Shown: positions 31,770 to 43,270 of the stretch, piece by piece | Layout: the number at the start of each line of letters is the position of its first letter | Numbering within the stretch: position 1 is the first letter of the stretch | Origin: Nothophaeocryptopus gaeumannii | Taxonomy: Eukaryota; Ascomycota; Dothideomycetes; Mycosphaerellales; Mycosphaerellaceae | Length of the DNA: 64,000 nt | NCBI GenBank assembly: GCA_031771865.1 | Contig: JASISA010000022.1 | Location: 1,364,001-1,428,000 of the forward strand | Direction of reading: 5' to 3' | Program-made: the position numbers and the translations under genes | The notes under the pieces: model-generated | Told to the model about the DNA's origin: nothing | Databases searched by the model: none | What the model saw: only the letters and a program-made list of their open reading frames with translations

Positions 31770-34730
31770 TATATGCATGTCCCAAGTGATGCCGCACATC
31801 GTGTCGAGGCCGCCGGACCTCAGGAATAGGTCTCTCAATCGGCCTGAAGGGTTCTCAGGTCTTGGAGGCGAGTTACGTATGCGCTTCAAGCTTGTTTTGT
31901 GTGAGAGAGAGGGGCTAGCATAGTAAGCTCGATGTTGACTATGTCCCATGTGTAGAAAGCCATCGTCGCCATGTAATCGGACCTAAGAGACGTATCGCTC
32001 AAGCCCATTGAAAGGTTCGCAGGGCTCGGAGGCGGATTCCCTGTTCTCTTCAAGCCTGACTTATGCGAGAAAGACCCATCTAATACGCTCGATGTTGACT
32101 GAGTCCCACGTGTGGAAGGTCATCGTCGCTGTGTAATCGTAGCTGAGGGACATGTCTCTCATTTAGACTGAAAGGTTCGCAGAGTTCGAAAGCGTATCCC
32201 TAATACTCTTCAAAGTTGTGTTTTATGAGAAAGGCCCATATCATAAGCTCGATTTTAACTATGTCCCACGTGTAGAAGGACCCCGTTGCCATGTGACCGT
32301 AGCTAAGGCAGGTGACTCTCGAGCAGACCGAAAGCGTCTGAGGGGTTAAAATCGCAGTCTATAGGCTCCCGAGTACTGGTTGGTATGAGAGCGAACTTCG
32401 TTTTAAGGGCTTGATTTGTCTCATGTGCACAAGCTTCTCCTCTCGGACCCTCGAGACAGATGGATCTTTCACAGATGAACTCCGAGCCTTCAAGGGCCAG
32501 AGGTCGTACTCCCTAAGCTCTGAAGCACATCTCAAGGCGAGAGCAACGAATTCCAAAGGCTTTGATCCGACTATCTCGCACTAGAGGGAGTGTGGGTTTT
32601 TCGCGTGTTGAAGCCTGTCATCGCCAAGCAATTGCAGCTGGAAGACACCATCTCATCCGGATTCTGAGCCTCCAAGGAACTGGGATCGTAGTCCCCAAGC
32701 TCTGAAGCGTTTGTTGCGTGAGAGAAGCGTACCGTGGAGACTTCATTTTGTCTATCTCCCACGGGTCTCAAGTGTGTACGTTCCACGTGTTGAACGTCCT
32801 TGTCGCCATCTGACCGGAGCTGAGAGACACATCTCAGACGCATTCTGAGCATCCAAGAGGCGGAGACCGGATTCCATAGGCTCTCGAGCATTTGTCTGCT
32901 CGAGAGAAGCGCGTCCAGGCGGTTCAATTTTGAACATGTCCCATGGAATGCAAGTGTGTATGTCCGACGTGTTGAGCGTTCTCGTTGCCATCTGACCGAG
33001 CGGGGACGAGAGGCGTATCTCAGACGACCTTCAAGCCTCCAAGGTGCGGACAGCATACCCCCGCTGGCCACCGAGTAATTATCTGCGTGAGAGAGGCGTA
33101 TTTCTGGAGCTCAACTTGAATCATCTTCCATGGAATATAAGAGTGTATGCTTCACATTCCAATAACACCTTCTGGGAATCTTCGGCGCTGAAGGGCACCT
33201 CTCACGTTGAGTGAAAGGTTCCGAGGGTCTCTACTCCGGTTTTCCTGGCACTCTGTCGTTGGTCTCTGTGAGTTACCCACGTTCTTGAGGCTCGATTCGA
33301 CTATGTCCAGAGTGTCTTTGCCCCCGCATGAGAAGTGATCTCGTACCGAAGTCTCTGACTCTTGAGACAGCTCTCGGGTATATTGAGAGGTCCTAGGGTG
33401 GTGAATGCGTGTTCGCTGATATCTACATCATCGGTCTTAATGAGAGAAGCACCTTCCAAAGGCCACATTTTGGCTATGTTCAACCAATCCGAAGGATAAT
33501 CTCGGCCAGACGGCGAGTAGCTGTAGCATCGAGATCGTATTCGCTAGCCTCTCAAGGATTGAATTCGGCAAGAGATATCCATCATAAAGGCTGAAATTGA
33601 CCATATCCAGCGATGTGTATATCTCACATCGTCAAGGTTTTTGTCCTAATAACGCGGCTTGAGAGATGCATGTCAGTTGAAGTCGGGTCTCTCAGAAGTT
33701 GAGATCGTATTCCCTAGTCTCTCGAGCACTGACTTCGGCGAGAGAGACACTCGTCCCGGAGACTCAATTTGACTACGTGCCGCGTAAGTCTGTCGTACGT
33801 GTTGGAGGTGCTCCTCCGAAAGTCCAGTATTGCCAGGTTATCTCAGTCGAAGTCCAAGAGGCGTGACTGTTGAGAGCGCAGTCTCTAGGCTCTGCCATGT
33901 CGCTGTCTGTGAGAACGGCCCATGCTGGAGTCACAGTTTTGTCTGTGTCCCACGGGATCTGTGTGGTATCTCAGCGGCATTGCCGAGTTCCATCTTATTG
34001 ATATTGGGATGCATGGCATCTCACTGGCCGAGGTTTATGAGACACGCTCGTTTGAAAGGCTTCAGCATGGCTTTGTCGTACAGGTAACTTCTGTCTGCCA
34101 GATTTCCCTTCCTCATAACAACAACGTTTACACCAGCACCACATTCGCCCCATTCACCGCGATAATGGACATGCTGGCCCCAATAGTGGATGGCGCCGAT
34201 TCAGCAACAGCTCAAATGATAATCCGCTCACATTAGCAAGACCTACACCAACTGTTAGCACATCAGACGACGGACCAAGACCCCGACCACGTGCTCGCCT
34301 TGCGCATATTTGCCAATGACCTGATGCATGAGGCTGCTATTAGATAGCTCACTGAGAGACATTCGTGTGAGGGCCGCTAGTTCAACTATGTCTCACGAGT
34401 CTTTGTGGGTATCTCGAGTCAAACTGTAGCCACCAAGAAATTGAGGTTTACATGTCTCAGCCTCTTGCGCGTTTTCCTCTGAGGGAGTCTTCCAGTCTCG
34501 AGTCTCGGTCTTCATCATGTCAATCCGTTTGAAAGGAATCTCAGCCAGATTCCAAGTCTCCAAGATTCCGAAATTGTACGTGCTGGGTTCTCGGTGGCTC
34601 ATCTGCGGGAAGAACGTCTATTTTAGGTGTTCGTTCATGACCATCTCCTTTGGCATTTCTGAGCTCATCTCAGCGAAGATGCAAGGCTCTCAGGAGTCAA
34701 AAGCGCAGTCCATCATCGTACAGGGAAATC
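31770..34730. repeat. diverged tandem repeat array, unit about 155-187 bp
   Basis: An anchor word like CTATGTCCCACGTG recurs at 31777, 31941, 32101, 32261, 32416, 32573, 32754, 32936, 33123, 33303, 33476, 33603, 33775, 33945 and 34388. The first steps are close to 160 bp, later ones 170-187. Between anchors further words recur in the same order: CGTCGCCATGTAA-like, GAGAGACxxATCTCAGACG-like, GAAAGGTTCGCAGxG-like or CCTCCAAGGxGCGGA-like, CTCTCGAGCA-like, and GAGAGAGGCG-like. Units at the left end are most alike; those to the right are decayed. About 34085-34345 is not repeat and holds a broken coding fragment. The array fills most of the gap between two convergent genes. There is no long frame, so it is not a coding repeat in its present state. 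Confidence 0.85.
34165..34347 (+). pseudogene. decayed coding fragment inside the repeat array
   Basis: One frame reads MDMLAPIVDGADSATAQMII, is cut by a TAG at 34234-34236, and continues in the same frame as QDLHQLLAHQTTDQDPDHVL and ALRIFANDLMHEA before a TAG at 34345. The composition is protein-like and unlike the flanking repeat. The pattern of acidic and Gln residues followed by ALRIFANDL recalls the N-terminal part of some fungal RING/IBR proteins, but that is a weak impression. It is probably a captured or relict gene piece. Confidence 0.4.
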
Positions 34731-35199
34731 CATAGCAAGGGAAATGATTTTCACGAAGACTATGGATCTGGATTACGCCGCCCAAAGGGCCTTCCTAAAT
34801 GTCTTTTGTATTCCTAAGTTCTACTCGAACTCCAACAATCACAGTATGCTACTCCATTTACCAAACCAGACTGCCAAGAGCGCAAAAAGCGATGGGTATA
34901 GTTGGCATCCGTTTCCACAAAAACAACAACGCCTAAGTAGCGCCTCGCTGTATCTCCAAAATCCCATCTGCGCCCATCTCAAGCGCGAAAACAAGGCGCG
35001 AAAACAACAACATTATGCCGAGCTCAGTATCGCCGCTGAGCTCCCTCTGTCCAGTCATCTTACATCAATCCCCATGCGCCGTCGCTGTTATTCCTAATAG
35101 GCAACGATCAATCAATCAAAACGCCAACATCATGCTGGCACGAGTTGTTGCACAACGCTTCTACAACCCCCAGCGAAATCGTGAAAGCAACTGCCTCCG
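34731..35199. other. intergenic region downstream of MED15
   Basis: The 3' flank of the minus-strand MED15 gene. It is more A-rich than the repeat array, with words such as gcgcgaaaacaa repeated twice near 34983-35005. No gene is seen. Confidence 0.35.
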
Positions 35200-38100
35200 C
35201 TAGACGAACAAGTCGTTCGACATCCACTGGTCGACATAGTCATCGACTGGCAAGTCCCAAAGCTCATCGGCCTTTCGCTTCTTCGGAGAGCTTCCTTCGT
35301 TCTCGCCCTCGATGCCTCCCATCGCGACATCGTCGCCATCATTCATCATGTCGTTAATTCCATTGTAAAGTGGAAGCAGACCCTCAGGCATGCCAATGTC
35401 TCCGTTGCCGAAGAGGTCCATGGCATCATTTTCCATCTGAATCTTGAACTTCATGGCAGCACTCTGTGAGACGTCACTGTCGTGACTGCTGGTGGAGCCA
35501 TCACTAGGCGTGAGCTCTGGGTCTGACTCTGGCTCTGGGTCCGATGGAGGCCGCAGACCGAAGCGACCAGATTCCTGCTCTTCCCAGAACGTCCAGCCCG
35601 CTGCCATTTGGTCTCCAATTTTGTCGATATCGAGTGGTTCCAAGTCATCATCAGCGATAGGCCACGTATCCATGTTGAGATCTAAGCCGAGATCGACGAC
35701 CTCCTCAAACACGTCGGCGCCCACGACAGCAGGCGCTGGGGGTAGTGGAATATCCAGTTTCTGAGCCATAGCCTCAAACATGGTCTGCTCCTTCTCGGCC
35801 TCTTTGGGTTTGGCGCTTGCAGCATCCATCTGCGCCTGCTTCTTCGCAATCTTCTCTCTGAGACTGCTGACAGTGATGCCTTTCTTGAGCTGGTCTGATT
35901 CGAATTTGGTGATCTCCTCTAGTTTGAGATCTTTGACTGTAGCTCGCGACCTAGTCGGCACAGGCACGGGTTTCGTGGAAGTAGGCTGGGGCTGTTGCAG
36001 AGACCTGCCTTCACTGTCAACGCCCAAGTGGCTGGCTGCATTGGTGACCAGGAAGTTAAGTGGATCAGCAACCGGCTGGTGCTGTGTCTGTTCATGCTGC
36101 TTGAGTTGATCCTCGGTATCAAAGCCGTGAAGGGAAGCATCACATGTACCATCCCTGCAGCGGAACTTCTTCTTCTGCTGCGCATCCTTCTCCGTCTCTT
36201 GCTGCTTAGCCTGTTGCTGAGACTTCTTGAGCTGCTCGGGACTTTGCTGGATCTTGCCACCGACCAGAGCAGGGCTTGCACCAGCTGTCGCTGGGGTACC
36301 AGCTTGAGCTGCCGGGGTTGAAGCTTGACTGTCTGATTGACCAGTCCTGCGCTTCTTCTGCGGAGGGAACTTGAGCTTGTCGGGCGTGAGCTCGTTGCGT
36401 CCTGGCTCATATTTGGGTACGCCATGTGGACTGGGTGCGGCCCAATCAAAGGTTTTGTTCTCGGTCGGCGCCGGTGGGGCCTTGATGTTCGCAGACGCCT
36501 TGCGGACGTGGCTTTGCTGAGAAGCAGTGGGCGCCATCTGGGCTGCTTGCGGTGGTTGCGGCGTCTTCATCTGCGCCTGCCCGGCATTTTGACCCGTGGC
36601 TCCCTTCGCTCTCAACTCATGCATGTATGCAGCCACACTCCTCTCCATCTCTACGAGCTGCTCTGGCGTTACAGAGTAGTAGTCTTTCATAGCTCCGCTT
36701 TGATCGACTGCGTTCTGGCCGACGACAAACCTTGCTCGAATAACTTCTCTCAGGCGTTGCTCCATACCGAAGCCAAGAGCATACTGGTAGGTCTTTTGAA
36801 TCGCCTGCAGGGGTTTGAAGAGCTTGCCTAGCATCTGCTTGGCACGCTCCATCCCAGCAGCATCGTACTTCACAGCCGGCCCCTTGGAATTTGCGCGTTG
36901 CACTTCGCTCATGATCGCATTGATCTTGTCAACGACTGCTTGATGCTGTGGATTTGGTTGGTTTTGGCCTAGCTGCGGTTGCTGTTGACCTGCGGGTTGG
37001 CCGGGAGTTGTAGCAGCATGCTGGGCTTTACGCAAAGACTCCATCTGTGCCTGTTTCTGTTGATGCTGACGCAGGACTGCCTGACGTTGTGCTTCCGGCA
37101 TCTTCGACAATGCCTCTTGTGACATTTGCGGCATAGGAGGTCGCTGTTGTGATTGCGAAGCCTGCATTGGCGGTGCTTGAGGCGCTTGCTGTTGAACAGG
37201 GTGACTCGATATCTCAATGACATCGTCGTTGGACTGCTGAGGTGGTCTCTGCGGAGCTGGTTGCGCTTGCGCTGGCTGAGGCGTGCGCTGTGGAGGTTGG
37301 CCTCCATTCGGCATACCTCCTGGGAATCCAGGTCCAGCTTGGCCAGGCGGTCTTTGCATGGGCGCGCCAGGGAACGGAGGTCGCTGTCCTCCTTGCGATT
37401 GCTGCTGCGCAATTCTAAAGTTCTCGATGCGCTTCTTGAGCAATAGCTGTTTGACTTGGTCATCAGTCATGTTCTGAGCCTGGGGTACTCGACTCCGGAA
37501 CTGCGCAATCTCCTCAGGCGAGACGGGCGCGACGTGTGCCATCCTCTGTTGGGCGGCGTTCAGGCCGTTCGGCACACCCTGGTTGGGGTTCTCCATCATC
37601 GGAGCGGCAGGAGGGACCATCTGCGCGGGAGGAGCCTGACGATCTGGCATAGACACTGGAGGCTGAGAAGCATTGCTCTGCGACTGCTGCTGGCCCACTT
37701 GACCTTGCTGCTGCTTCTGCCGCTGTTGATGCAAGAACATCTGCATGGTGTTGTTGATCTCCTGCGGATGCTGCTGGTACCACTGGTGTTGCATTGCCAT
37801 TATCTTGTCCAAAGTCCCACCCGAGACCATGCCGCCATGCTGCTGCACGTGCTGCTTGAGTTCTCCCCAGGTATTCACCTGAGGCGGCACAGTGATGCCC
37901 AGGTTTGACAACACTGGCTTTGGAAAAGGCTTGGAGTCCATGATGGTCTGGCGGAGAGCTCTGAGCTGATTTTGCTGCATTTGGCGTTGGATGTTTTGAG
38001 TTTGATCCATCTGGCCTCCCTGCTGGTTCGCCGGCGGTTGGGCGTTGAATCCAGGCACGGCGTTACCCATCTGCTGCATCAGGTTCTGATTTTGCTGAGG

Positions 38101-40074
38101 GCCATTTTGCTGACCTCCCACGTTCACGTTGGGCACTCCTTGTTGATTTTGCTGAGCCGCCGCACCGTTCGGACCCGGCTGCCCAGGACCTTTATTCAAG
38201 CCCGCTGGGTTGGTGAACTTCGCAAGAAAGGCCTGCATTTGCGCTGGTGGCATGGACTGCAACCTCTCTCGAAATTGAGGTGGGACTCGTTGCAGCAGAG
38301 CTTGTGCTTGCTGTTGATTGAACTGAATCCGACCAGCCTGGCCCATTTGCTGCTGTTGGTTGTTCTGGTTGAGCATATTCTGGTGATGCTGCATGAGCTG
38401 GCTCGCGCCGTTGACCGGCGTCTGTGGCATTTGCTGCTGTTGCTGCTGTCGATTAGGTTGTGGTGTCCCTGGAGTACCTTGGCCTGGAGGTGCCATCGGA
38501 CGATTCAACATGGACATAGCTGGGCTATTGGCTTGCCCAGCTGGGCCTCCATTGAAAGCATTCGGGGCGTGAAGTCCGCCTGGCTGTCCCTGAAGTTGAT
38601 TCGGCCGCGCCATGCCTTGCTGAGACATGGCCTGCTGCTGCAGCGCTGCCATTCTCTGCTTTTGCATCATCTCTTGCTGGCGTGACTGCTGCTGCATCTG
38701 CTGCCATGTCGCTTGCTGCTGGCCCACGTTGTTCGCATTCTGACCGCCAGAATTATTCAGCATCTGCGGGTTGATGTTCTGTGGCATGTTCATCTGGTTA
38801 CCCAACCCCATGTTCGCATTGTTGTTGTTATTGTTGCTCGCTGGAACAACCTCGCCACCGGCATCTGCCTGCTTCATCGCGTTGGTCTGTTGGTTGAGGA
38901 TACCAGAGAAGTCGATGCCTTGTGCACCGACTTGAGAAGGAGGCCGTTGTGAGGTGGCATTCTGCTGCGCGCCTTGGTTCCCCATCTGCTGCTGTCTCTG
39001 GCGCTCCAGCTGTTCCTTGGCCTTTCCAAATAGGAAACGCATGAGAGGATCGACATTCTGACCTGAGTTCTGCCGGAACTGTTGCCGCGCTTCTTCAGAC
39101 ATGGTGCTTATGAGTCTCTGTCGAAGATTTTCTCTCTGGCCTTGGCTCATGTTGTCGTGCATCCTCTTCGCCATTGCGCCGAGCTGATTCTGCAAGTTTT
39201 GGTTTCGATTTGCGCCGCCTTGCGCAGGATTCGAGTTCTGCTGAGGACCAGGCTGGTTCATGTTCTGGTTTTGATTTTGATTTTGATTTTGCGGTGGCTG
39301 TTGATGCTGCGGCGGTTGCGGCGGTTGTGAAGGTGGCATCTGGAGCGCGCTCGGGTCCAACGTGGCGTTCTGGTTGGGCATGTTGGCGGGTGACGCTTGC
39401 ATCTGGCGCTGTTGCTGCATCTGTGCAAACATAGGATTCTGCATGTTGATCTGGCCCGGCTGCATGCCCATTCCGCCATTCGCCAGCTTCATGTTATTGA
39501 AGTTCAAATTCTGTCCCATGTTGTTGCCTTGCATGTTCGGCATGTTGGGCATGCCGCCATTGGGGAAGCCCATCATGCCGTTGTTGTTCATGCCTCCGCT
39601 TAGGTTCATCTGGTTGGCTTGCTGTTGTCGCTTCAGGTGAATCTCATTCAATTTCTGCTGCATGCGCTGGTGGTATTCTTCCTTGTTGTGTGTCTCGTGC
39701 ATGGTGCGATTCTCCCACCGTTGTGCGATGTCGACGCACGTGGCTATCTGATTGTTGATCTGACGGAGCTGGGTGACGCTAAAGCCGAGTCAGCATATGA
39801 ACCAGATCAGCGAGTGGTTGAGACAAAGAACAGGATGTGGGGCAGGCTGGATGAGCTTGCTGTGGAGGACGAGGTTGACTTACAGCTGCATGATACGTTG
39901 CGCACGATCGCGGAGGTCGTGAGTAGCCTGCCATCCACCTGCAAATTCGGGCATGCTCTGCTTTAGGTCGTTCATGACTTTCGCGTGAATCTGTTGTTGA
40001 AAGTTGCCCGGTTGCGGCCGCTGCATGCCGCCCACAGGAGCCATGCCATTCTGCATCATGTTCGGTTGCTCCAT
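35200..40074 (-). CDS. MED15: Mediator of RNA polymerase II subunit 15 (Gal11 type)
   Basis: Two exons in transcript order, 40074-39884 and 39778-35200, giving 1589 aa. The 105-bp intron (GTAAGT, TATGCTGAC branch, TTTAG acceptor) splits the KIX-like activator-binding domain: FQQQIHAKVMNDLKQSMPEF, then WQATHDLRDRAQRIMQL joined across the splice to VTQLRQINNQ. The bulk is Gln/Asn/Pro/Met-rich low-complexity sequence, as in fungal Med15. A conserved helical block occurs near the middle (AGMERAKQMLGKLFKPLQAI). Near residues 1271-1276 a Cys pair (CRDGTC) followed by QLKQHEQTQH looks like a C2H2 zinc finger. The acidic C-terminus (DVFEEVVDLGLDLNMDTWPI) is probably the Mediator-tail contact or an activation segment. 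The protein relays activator signals to Pol II. Confidence 0.88.
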
Positions 40075-42084
40075 TGTCGTTTACTTAGGCCGCCAGTGGG
40101 CCGGGGTGTGCGAGGTCGACGAGATGATTGCCGGCATCCGGCGCGGTGGTCGGCGTGATCGATGCGCAGCGGTGGTAGGGTATGTCGAGGAGGGTCGCGG
40201 TGTAGAGATATCGTTGAGGATGCGATGCGATCAGTCGGTGGTGAATAGTGAGTCGAGAGGACGTCCGGTCACACGCGTGGATCAGGCAACTCGGCGCAGC
40301 AGAACCTGAAGGCACTGCTAATTAATGACGTTTGGGTCGTAGGTGCGCGGTTGTTCGGCGAGCAACAGGATGTCTGACAATAATGCGCCGGTGGAAGAAT
40401 TCGTCGCTTGCGGATTGAGAGGGTTATTGGGTGCGGTGGGTGAGGGGCGTCGATAAAGTGCGGGCGCAATTGCGTGAGCGGTATGGTATGTATGCTGGAT
40501 TCGAGCGGCGGCCTGCACCTCTGCTGCTGGTGTCTCGGAGCTGGCGGCGTTCGAACTGCGAAGGCGGTGGGGGTCAACGTCGCTGCAACTGCCCACGGTG
40601 CGAGTGTGCTGGTTGTTGCAGAGCGCACGATGAACGGCAGGAGGCAGCGTGGGCAGACAGTGGACTGAAGTGGGAAGGTCGTTGACAGCGGTGGTGGTGG
40701 TAGACTGGTGGTGCTTGGGCGGCTTTCTCACACTAGTCGCTGCGGCGCTAACGTCTGATCCCTGCTAATTCCTCCACTGCCGGGGAGTGCTGTCTCAGCC
40801 TGTGGACGCTTGGTAGATGTGTGTATGAATAGCACACGAGAGAAGAGAGATGAGATTGTACAGCATTTCCACTCCTCATCGTCTCGCTATTGTTCGTTAA
40901 AAGCATAGTACAAGCGGTCGACGTGGCAGAGCAGAAGGTGCACCTGATCCTTGCCGCGTGCTGTACAATGCACCCGCCGACGATCTCTAACGTTACGGAA
41001 ACTAAGCGGCAGCCATTTCTACCGCCCTGTTCCTTGCTCAGAAGCCACCCACCACCAAGCCCAACCTGCACGAGGCGCAAGCAGCTCGCCAGTTGCACTG
41101 AAACAGGGCGCTGCCTCGACTGTCATTGCGAACAGCGCTCACTTCTCCCGTCCGGCTGCATTTCAAAGGCGTTCAGGAATTACGGTTGACAGCAGACTGT
41201 TTTCGCGAAAGATGCAGGGCGCGCGGCAGGCCAAAAGGTGGTGTAGCAAACATCCAAGCTGCTGCCCTTTAACGAACAGGGGTCTTCGCCGGCTTCAATC
41301 TGCCCAAGCCAGGGTTCCATTTCCCTTCTGTGAACTGATGACCACCAACCATTCGTTCATCAGAAGACAGCAACAAAGACTCGCCATCCTCCCTCACCCT
41401 TACCCTCACCTTCATTCATCAAAGGACAGCAACAAAGACTCGCCGTCCACGCCTGTCCGCCATTTCGACACCCTCACCCTCACCCTCCCCCTCACCAGAG
41501 CATGACAATTGACCAGTGTGTCGGCCACCGAACCGTTTCTACTTCAGCCTGCCCTGGTGCTGGGCTGCGCTGGGCTGCTCTCCGCCAACCGCTGATTGGT
41601 CGCACGCATCCGAATGCATCAGCCACTAGTGAAGCGGACCCTTGGTTATTCGACACGCCTTGCCCTCTGCGACGACCCGTACAATGCTTGCCATATGGGC
41701 CTCATCTCAGCAATTGATCGACATCTGTTTCTTGATCTCTTTGCGATACTCTGATGGTGAAAGCAATCACCGTCTCGGCAAGTAATCAGGACTGACAGAG
41801 GACGAAAACAAGGTCGTGTTGCTGTTTCGGATGTGCACTCTAATCAACAACCACGCAGGCGAGACTCGGCAGGACGCGTTTCCCAGAAAGAGAATCGATT
41901 TCCACGCTCCTTTTGCTGGTCAAAGCTAACAACACTGCTGCCACACGAAGTATAAGACGCAATTGCTCTATTCTATGGCTGACCAAATAGCCCACTTTGA
42001 TTGCAGATTGGTCTTGTGTATGGATGAGTACCGCCATTGACCGAGAAGACTACATGCAGCCAAGTCTGAGCTCGATTGGACACC
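40075..42084. other. 2-kb gene-free region upstream of MED15
   Basis: It contains the MED15 promoter and leader and the 3' flank of the TIM-barrel gene. Open frames of up to 184 codons (40951-41505) have no motif and are low-complexity. Pyrimidine-rich CCCTCACC runs occur at about 41389-41410 and 41468-41495. A 35-bp direct repeat is listed separately. Confidence 0.4.
41351..41446. repeat. 35-bp direct repeat
   Basis: Positions 41351-41385 and 41412-41446 are nearly the same (about three mismatches), sharing gacagcaacaaagactcgcc. They are 61 bp apart start to start, with CCCTCACC-rich sequence between and after. This looks like a local tandem duplication in non-coding DNA. Confidence 0.85.
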
Positions 42085-42970
42085 TCACTGCTTGATCGCT
42101 ACATTCTTGAATTGCTGCGTTATGCCAGTAATCGCCTCCTCAACCGGCAATCGCTCCATACTGCTTGCACCGAAGAAGCCATGGACGCCTTTCACTCTTT
42201 CCAGGACGTACTTGGCATCTTCCGGCTTCGCGATAGGACCTCCATGACACAGTACGACAATGTCTCCATTGACTTTGCTTGCAGCCTTCTGAATCTCCTG
42301 GATGTCTTTAACGCAATCGTCCAGGCTCCTTCCAGTTTGAGCGCCAATGGATCCGGAGCTTGTCAGGCCCATATGTGCAACGACGACGTCAGCACCGGCC
42401 TCGGCCATCTTCGTTGCATCGTCGGCGTTGAAGACATAGGGAGTTGTCAACATGTCCAGCTCATGCGCGGCCTTGATCGCATCCACTTCAAGCTGATAGC
42501 CCATTCCCGTTTCTTCCAGGTTCGCTCGAAAGTTGCCATCGATCAGGCCCACCGTTGGGAAGTTCTGGACCCCGGCAAATCCGAGATCTTTCAGTTGCTT
42601 CAGGAACCTTCCCATGTCTTTGAAAGGATCTGTTCCACAAATGCCAGCTATCACTGGTGTGTGCTTGACAACTGGTAGCACCTCCTTGCCCATATCGACG
42701 ACCACATCGTTGGCATTTGAGTATGGCATTAGACCGGCAAGTGAACCTCGTCCGGCCATTCTGAACCGCCCGGAGTTATAGATGATGATCAGATCACCGC
42801 CGCCAGCCTCAATGAACTTTGCGGAGAGGCCAATGCCTACGAGAGTCAGCGATTTTCGATTCTGAGGAGTGTGTCTACGTACCGGCTCCTGCACCAACGA
42901 TGGGCTTCCCATCGCTGATCTGTTTTCGAAATGCCTCCAGGATCTGCTTTCGATCTGTGGGTGGACTCAT
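42085..42970 (-). CDS. TIM-barrel protein (TIM-barrel signal transduction family), Tm-1 C-terminal-half homologue
   Basis: Two exons in transcript order, 42970-42883 and 42836-42085, giving 279 aa. The 46-bp intron (GTACGT, GCTGACT branch, GTAG acceptor) rejoins PIVGAGAG to IGLSAKFIEAGGGDLII. The frame upstream of the splice in the genomic reading is intron sequence, so the short N-terminal text starting MGSPSL is not real. Motifs: GGGDLIIIYNSGRFRMAG, PVIAGICGTDPF, GFAGVQNFPTVGLIDG, GADVVVAHMGLTSSG and ILCHGG-like VVLCHGGPIA fit the phosphoenolpyruvate-hydrolase-like TIM barrel (PF09370 type). In plants this domain is the second half of the tomato Tm-1 protein; in bacteria it is a separate gene next to UPF0261. 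Enzyme activity is unproven. Confidence 0.92.
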
Positions 42971-43270
42971 TTTGTAGTGCGCAATCTGCAATATGTGAGT
43001 AGCTGCTTCGCCGGGTTATTATTCATGCTCTGGCACGCATTGAGATCAGACAACAAATTTTCGATACCTCCTCAGGCCATGGACGTGGTGGAGATGCCAT
43101 GACGCAATGCTTTGGACCTGCAGCTTCCCTGTCAAGCTCCGCTTCAACCAGCTCGAGCAGCATTCGCCCACTGCACAACCAACTCCCATAATTGATTAGA
43201 ACAAATAGAGAAGTCAGGTCCGGACTCAAGACTGTAAGCACGTTTGCCGAGACGAGCATCTAGTATCAAC
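42971..43270. promoter_or_regulatory. bidirectional promoter, TIM-barrel / UPF0261 gene pair
   Basis: Only 300 bp separate the two start codons. Since the two products are fused or adjacent in other kingdoms, a shared promoter that keeps them co-expressed is likely. No operator-like site was pinned down. Confidence 0.55.

Noticed and set aside
31770..34730. CRISPR array or coding repeat domain
   Set aside because: Units are 155-187 bp with diverged sequence throughout, no short constant repeat with unique spacers, and no open frame spans even two units. The host is a eukaryote.
41389..41495. CCCTCACC runs as interstitial telomere repeat
   Set aside because: The fungal telomere unit is CCCTAA; here the unit is irregular CCCTCACC or ACCCTC, better explained as a promoter pyrimidine tract.
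40951..41505. 184-codon plus-strand frame upstream of MED15
   Set aside because: Low-complexity His/Pro/Ser text with the 35-bp duplication and pyrimidine tracts inside; no domain and no homology impression.
42837..42912. N-terminal text MGSPSLVQEPVRRH as start of the TIM-barrel protein
   Set aside because: It is a run through exon 1 in the wrong frame and the 46-bp intron; the correct exon 1 starts at 42970 with MSPPTDRKQIL and splices in phase.
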